Source: Brevibacillus brevis
GTDB taxonomy: Bacteria; Bacillota; Bacilli; Brevibacillales; Brevibacillaceae
Direction of reading: 5' to 3'
Length of the DNA: 64,000 nt
Assembly: GCF_022026395.1 (NCBI RefSeq)
Contig: NZ_CP041767.1
Span: 3,752,501 to 3,816,500 of the forward strand
Both the position numbers and the translations under genes were made by a program. This document shows positions 60,688-64,000 of this stretch, one piece after another. How positions within the stretch are numbered: the first letter of the stretch is position 1; each line of letters starts with the position of its first letter. Under the pieces are notes generated by a model. That model was not told the DNA's origin and did not search any database. It saw nothing but the letters and a program-made list of their open reading frames with translations.

Positions 60688-60727
60688 CAAAAAAGACCGC
60701 AGCTTGATAGCGTGCCGACAGTCTTTT
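60688..60727 (-). terminator. Terminator of the AAA+ gene
   Basis: AAAGAC and GTCTTTT arms with imperfect inner pairs and TTTTTT on the minus strand, 9 bases beyond the AAA+ stop. Confidence 0.6.
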
Positions 60728-60735
60728 CGTTGATT

Positions 60736-61914
60736 TCAGATTCTACTGTGAAGAGATAGGTAGTCCCACACTTCATCATAAATTCCGTTGTCATCCACTT
60801 GCTTCAAATGTTCTTTCAAAGTCCTCAACCACTCAATGGTTGTTGGATACGTAGCTGCAATGGCCTCACGCAGATCGCTCATTTGAATCGGGCGATCGAC
60901 CCCTTTTGTTACGATATCATGCCATACTTGCTCCGTCGCGAGCTCCACCACGTACTCGATGTCTGCCCCCGAATAAAACTCTGTCCATCCTGCCAATTGC
61001 TCATAATCGAGCATCTCAGAGGGACGGCCCTCCAGTTTTAAGCGAAAAATATCCTCCCGTGCTTGCCGATCTGGCGGTCCGACAAAAATCCAGTGATCAA
61101 ACCCAGCCGCTCGAAGCATGGAAGGCTCCAACTCCCATGGAACATTGGTTGCGCCCATTAGGACGAATCGTTCGTCGTACTCGCCCGCCTCCGCTATCTG
61201 CTGAAGCCATTTGGAATCGATCCCCTGTCTAGGATAGGAGTTCGCATGCTCTTCATCATGGCTGGAAGCGTCCAGTTCATCTAAAAAGAACAGAAACGGT
61301 TTATTGGCAGGGACTGTCGCTAGTAAATCGTGGATGTTGAAACGTCTGTTTGACGGCGTATACATACTTCGACCGCCTGTGATTGCCATAGAGAAAAAAT
61401 GAGCCTGACATTCTTCTGCGGTTGCTTTTGCCAGCAAAGATTTTCCGCACCCCGAAGGTCCGTAAAGTAAAAGGGTACTTTTCTTTTGAGGCAGCCGTTG
61501 TGAGATAGGCTGTAGGAGTCTTTGAAAGATTATCTCTTTTACTCTTCCATGCCCGCCGACCGTTCCAAAACCCGCCGTTTTCTCAACGAGTTGAACCGAT
61601 TTCGCGGTGGTCTTCCCTTTGCCCCCTTCAATGACGCGTATCTTAGGTGAAAACATCGTAGTGTATGTAGAGGAATCCTTCTGATTGATCCCTTTTAACG
61701 TCCGCGAATAGGGGAATTCTTTTTGTAGCTTGTTGAGCTCGATCACAATTTTTTCCTTCATCGCTTCATTACCATAGGCAAGGGCCTGCGTAAACGCCTG
61801 TAAAGCCTCCGTACGATCCCCCTGCTCAGCATGCTCTAACCCTAACAACAGCCATACTGGTGCATTGCGTTGATCGCTCGTCAACATGCTTTTCAGTATT
61901 TCTATCTTCGTCAT
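60736..61914 (-). CDS. AAA+ ATPase of the Cdc48/spastin-like type with N-terminal TPR-like region
   Basis: 392 residues. Residues 1-65 have a TPR-like LGLEHAEQGDRTEALQAFTQAL repeat; residues 135-345 hold an AAA+ module with Walker A LYGPSGCGKSLLAKATAEE, Walker B LFFLDELDA, a sensor MGATNVPWELEPSMLRAAGFD (arginine-finger-like) and the FYSGADIEYVVELA signature of Cdc48/spastin-class ATPases. One AAA domain only. The ATG at 61914 follows AGAGGATG. It is 184 bases from the three tail-collar genes and in the same direction. The remodelled substrate is unknown. Confidence 0.83.
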   Translation of the reverse strand: MTKIEILKSMLTSDQRNAPVWLLLGLEHAEQGDRTEALQAFTQALAYGNEAMKEKIVIELNKLQKEFPYSRTLKGINQKDSSTYTTMFSPKIRVIEGGKGKTTAKSVQLVEKTAGFGTVGGHGRVKEIIFQRLLQPISQRLPQKKSTLLLYGPSGCGKSLLAKATAEECQAHFFSMAITGGRSMYTPSNRRFNIHDLLATVPANKPFLFFLDELDASSHDEEHANSYPRQGIDSKWLQQIAEAGEYDERFVLMGATNVPWELEPSMLRAAGFDHWIFVGPPDRQAREDIFRLKLEGRPSEMLDYEQLAGWTEFYSGADIEYVVELATEQVWHDIVTKGVDRPIQMSDLREAIAATYPTTIEWLRTLKEHLKQVDDNGIYDEVWDYLSLHSRI

Positions 61915-62097
61915 CTGCTTCATCCTCTGCGATCGTTCTGCTTCAAGCGATCGTTTAGTATCACGGACATATCCATTATAATGCATACGTCTCGCAAGAA
62001 GAATACGAAAAGTAGGAAAAGATGGAAGAAGGGCTGTGACTATCATTCGAAAAAGACGCCTCCTGCTACACAGCATCGGGCGTCCAAGATCCAGTCT

Positions 62098-62622
62098 CTA
62101 TCCTCTCGACGGAAAAGCTCCACCTTCCACACAAATGATAAACGAGAGTCCGAGATAAGGTTGCATATTATTATGAGGCTGAGTCCCGCCTGTGATTCCA
62201 ATTGCTTGCTGACTAAGCTGTGTCCCATCACTCGTGTTGGAGTAAGGAATGATACCTCCCCGGCCACCAGTGGATGACCATTTTGACCCTGTTGGCGTAT
62301 CCCCTGTAGGAGCTGTGCACACATTCGGAACGTGAGTATGAACCGGAATTTGGTTTTGCAGAAGTGTTATATTGGCAGCGCCATCTGTCTGACCTGCCGT
62401 ACGCGGTGTCAAGCCAGGTCCTGCCCCCTGATTCATCGGGGCTGCGCCTCTTAAATTGGGAAGCGCAAATGTGGTCTTGCCATCTCCGCCATACTTTGAA
62501 CCCAATATCGAATACAAAACAGGATTGGAAGAGATCGTAAGCAATTGTCCATCACAAAAAGCCCAGTCCCTTGGCGGGAAGCTGCCAGCGAAAATACGAA
62601 TTTCTCCAATATACGGATCCAT
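62098..62622 (-). CDS. Phage tail-collar domain protein, copy 1
   Basis: 174 residues. YIGEIRIFAGSFPPRDWAFCDGQLL, LYSILGSKYGGDGKTTFALPNLRG and a C-terminal GGTQPHNNMQPYLGLSFIICVEG are the tail-collar (MDP, microcystin-dependent-protein-like) motifs; the conserved YGGDG and PNLRG are intact. No signal peptide. GGAGGC precedes the ATG. It is the third in transcription order of a tandem set with 35-45 percent apparent identity. Confidence 0.9.
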   Translation of the reverse strand: MDPYIGEIRIFAGSFPPRDWAFCDGQLLTISSNPVLYSILGSKYGGDGKTTFALPNLRGAAPMNQGAGPGLTPRTAGQTDGAANITLLQNQIPVHTHVPNVCTAPTGDTPTGSKWSSTGGRGGIIPYSNTSDGTQLSQQAIGITGGTQPHNNMQPYLGLSFIICVEGGAFPSRG

Positions 62623-62637
62623 ATGATAGTGCCTCCT

Positions 62638-63147
62638 TTAGTTTCTTGACGGGTAAATCCCTTGAATCGCGATGCAAAAATTCCCGACCAAATACGGCTG
62701 CATATTGGTATGAGGTGCACTGTTTCCTACCGTTTGCAACGCACTCTCACTCATCGTCGTATCAGGGGTTGTCCCATAGGTTGTAGTGGATGCTTGTGCC
62801 CAGTAGTTCCCAGCGCTAATTTTTTCAGAGGCTGCTGCATTCGAGCCGGTTGCCATATGGGTATGGGCGGGTATCTCGCTTGTCGAAAGTACATGACTTT
62901 CTTCGCCGGCTGACAGACCGCGCGTAACGATGGGGCGATCCTGTTGATTGTTTACATGAACAGGGACACGCCCTCTTAAATCCGGTAAAGCAAACGTGTT
63001 TTTCCCGTCCCCCCCATAAGCAACTCCTAACAAGGAATACAGTGCCTGGTTTGTATTGATAGGCAACAGCGCTCCATTACAAAAAGCCCAACCCTTTGGC
63101 GCAAATGGAAAGGGAAAAAATCGAATTTCTCCAAGAAATGGTTCCAT
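62638..63147 (-). CDS. Phage tail-collar domain protein, copy 2
   Basis: 169 residues: FLGEIRFFPFPFAPKGWAFCNGALL, LGVAYGGDGKNTFALPDLRGRVP and SAPHTNMQPYLVGNFCIAIQG. Same fold as copies 1 and 3. Its own GGAGG precedes ATG 63147. It lies 16 bases from copy 1. Confidence 0.9.
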   Translation of the reverse strand: MEPFLGEIRFFPFPFAPKGWAFCNGALLPINTNQALYSLLGVAYGGDGKNTFALPDLRGRVPVHVNNQQDRPIVTRGLSAGEESHVLSTSEIPAHTHMATGSNAAASEKISAGNYWAQASTTTYGTTPDTTMSESALQTVGNSAPHTNMQPYLVGNFCIAIQGIYPSRN

Positions 63148-63174
63148 GTAAAATCCTCCTGTTCGATTGGAATG

Positions 63175-63690
63175 TTAATTTTGTTGAGGATAAATCCCAT
63201 ACAGGGCAATGATGAAATTAATAACCGTAGACGGCATCAGGTTACTGTGTGGTTGATTTCCACCTACAGCACTCAAGCTGGACGCGTTCATCAATCCATC
63301 AGGTGCATTTGTTGAATATAGCTGCGTATTCTTTGCCCATACAGCATTGGCAGGGCTGTTCTGCGTTCCTGGCTGCGATGATGCATGGACCGTATGTGTA
63401 TGCGCGGGCAATTGTGGGATGGTTAAGGTGACGGATTCTACACCATTTTTTTCACCTATCACGAAGTTAGTTCCTGTACGCGGATTTTTCCCTTGATGGA
63501 GCGGGATACGTCCTCGTAAATCAGGCAACGCAAAAGTCGTTTGTCCATCCCCGCCATATGTGGTTCCAATCAAACTAAATAACGTGTCGTATTCAGAAAT
63601 AGATAAGATCTGTCCTTCGCATAATGCCCATCCTTGTGGTGCATAATCTCCTCCAAACATCCTGATTTCTCCAAGAAATGGCTCTGCCAT
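63175..63690 (-). CDS. Phage tail-collar domain protein, copy 3
   Basis: 171 residues: FLGEIRMFGGDYAPQGWALCEGQIL, LIGTTYGGDGQTTFALPDLRGRIP and GGNQPHSNLMPSTVINFIIALYG. It is first in the transcript, after the GNAT gene. GGAGGAAGC precedes ATG 63690. Confidence 0.9.
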   Translation of the reverse strand: MAEPFLGEIRMFGGDYAPQGWALCEGQILSISEYDTLFSLIGTTYGGDGQTTFALPDLRGRIPLHQGKNPRTGTNFVIGEKNGVESVTLTIPQLPAHTHTVHASSQPGTQNSPANAVWAKNTQLYSTNAPDGLMNASSLSAVGGNQPHSNLMPSTVINFIIALYGIYPQQN

Positions 63691-63744
63691 GTTGCTTCCT
63701 CCTTATGTAATGTGGTTATTCCCTTTGTCAAGCGACCAGCCTGG

Positions 63745-64000
63745 TCATTTTTGCAAAAGTGGCTGCCATTCCATTTGGATATACAGCCCCGTTGAGTCTG
63801 TCACGATGAAATGAAGTCGTTCATATAATCGAAAGGCAGGATTCCCTTGTAAAACATGTAAACGGATCGGTAATGGGACAGCTTCAGCCTCTTTTTGCAG
63901 TTCGCCCATAATGCCAGAACCAACACCCTGTCCCCGATAAGCAGGCAGCAAAGAAATATCGACAAGATGCAGTGCATCTCCGCTCGCATCCGTGATCAAA
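63745..64000 (-). CDS. GNAT-family acetyltransferase, cut by window edge
   Basis: The minus-strand frame is open to the window end. The visible 85 codons encode the acetyl-CoA-binding core: LVDISLLPAYRGQGVGSGIM (Q/RxxGxG/A), then LHVLQGNPAFRLYERLHF. The N-terminal half lies beyond 64000. It precedes the three tail-collar genes by 54 bases in the same direction; such a GNAT-collar combination recurs in Bacilli to my memory, without known function. Confidence 0.75.
   Translation of the reverse strand, partial: LITDASGDALHLVDISLLPAYRGQGVGSGIMGELQKEAEAVPLPIRLHVLQGNPAFRLYERLHFIVTDSTGLYIQMEWQPLLQK

Noticed and set aside
62098-64000. Prophage remnant
   Set aside because: Only tail-collar proteins are seen; no other phage gene. 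The call would need sequence beyond the window.
1-64000. CRISPR, tRNA, rRNA, insertion sequences
   Set aside because: No repeat arrays, transposase motifs, tRNA cloverleaf or rRNA sequence recognised on either strand.

Overview
The window looks like a chromosomal segment of an endospore-forming Firmicute, most probably Brevibacillus or a close relative in the Paenibacillaceae. This rests on the gene content (spoVM, a Gmad2 germination-type domain, SdaAA/SdaAB, PrkC/PrpC, RemA, RqcH), on a gene order close to the Bacillus ylo region, on strong AGGAGG-type ribosome binding sites and on frequent TTG/GTG starts. No rRNA, tRNA, CRISPR array, transposase or integrase was seen.

Layout. 1-12.7 kb is accessory metabolism and regulation: the end of a Gmad2 protein, a 39-residue zinc-ribbon gene, a YwaF-like membrane protein, a divergent LysR/EamA pair sharing a T-N11-A palindrome, a YtcJ-type amidohydrolase, an MFS transporter, a three-gene UvrX/unknown/YolD operon behind two LexA-like boxes, an AraC-GyrI regulator divergent from VOC and GNAT genes, and a secreted beta-propeller-like protein. 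12.8-42.7 kb is the conserved housekeeping block, read mostly on the minus strand: yicC-remA-gmk-rpoZ, coaBC-priA-def-fmt-rsmB, rlmN-prpC-prkC-rsgA-rpe, then spoVM, rpmB (plus strand), the Asp23 gene, fakA, degV, sdaAB, sdaAA and recG. Between rpe and spoVM, where Bacillus subtilis carries thiN, lies a different cassette: PrcB-like protein, RDD protein, M20 peptidase, amino-acid ABC transporter and the thiamine transporter ThiT.

42.7-53.8 kb is mixed: DUF2512, a Gln/Gly-rich protein, acyl-CoA genes, a Cys/Gly/Tyr-rich coat-like protein, YjzC, an acidic sigma-1.1/delta-like protein, DUF309, a Tpt1/KptA-like protein with altered catalytic residues, a CPBP protease, MFS, CcdC, NUDIX, a frameshifted VOC gene and CapA. 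53.8-56.1 kb is the most unusual stretch. Read on the minus strand it has a cobalamin riboswitch with a terminator, two overlapping small ORFs (42 and 45 codons, the second a zinc-ribbon), a sigma-A promoter, two complete tandem SAM-I riboswitches each with its own terminator, and homoserine dehydrogenase. 56.1-60.6 kb holds DinB-like, cyclase, Gfo/Idh/MocA, zwf and a second cyclase gene. 60.7-64 kb holds an AAA+ ATPase with three tandem phage-tail-collar paralogues and a GNAT gene cut by the window edge.

Six small genes that length-limited gene calling easily misses were found by reading: the 39-residue CxxC protein, spoVM, a 57-residue membrane protein, yjzC and the two ORFs behind the cobalamin riboswitch. 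Two genes (fakA and a VOC gene) are broken by single-base shifts next to homopolymers, so sequencing error must be excluded before calling them pseudogenes.
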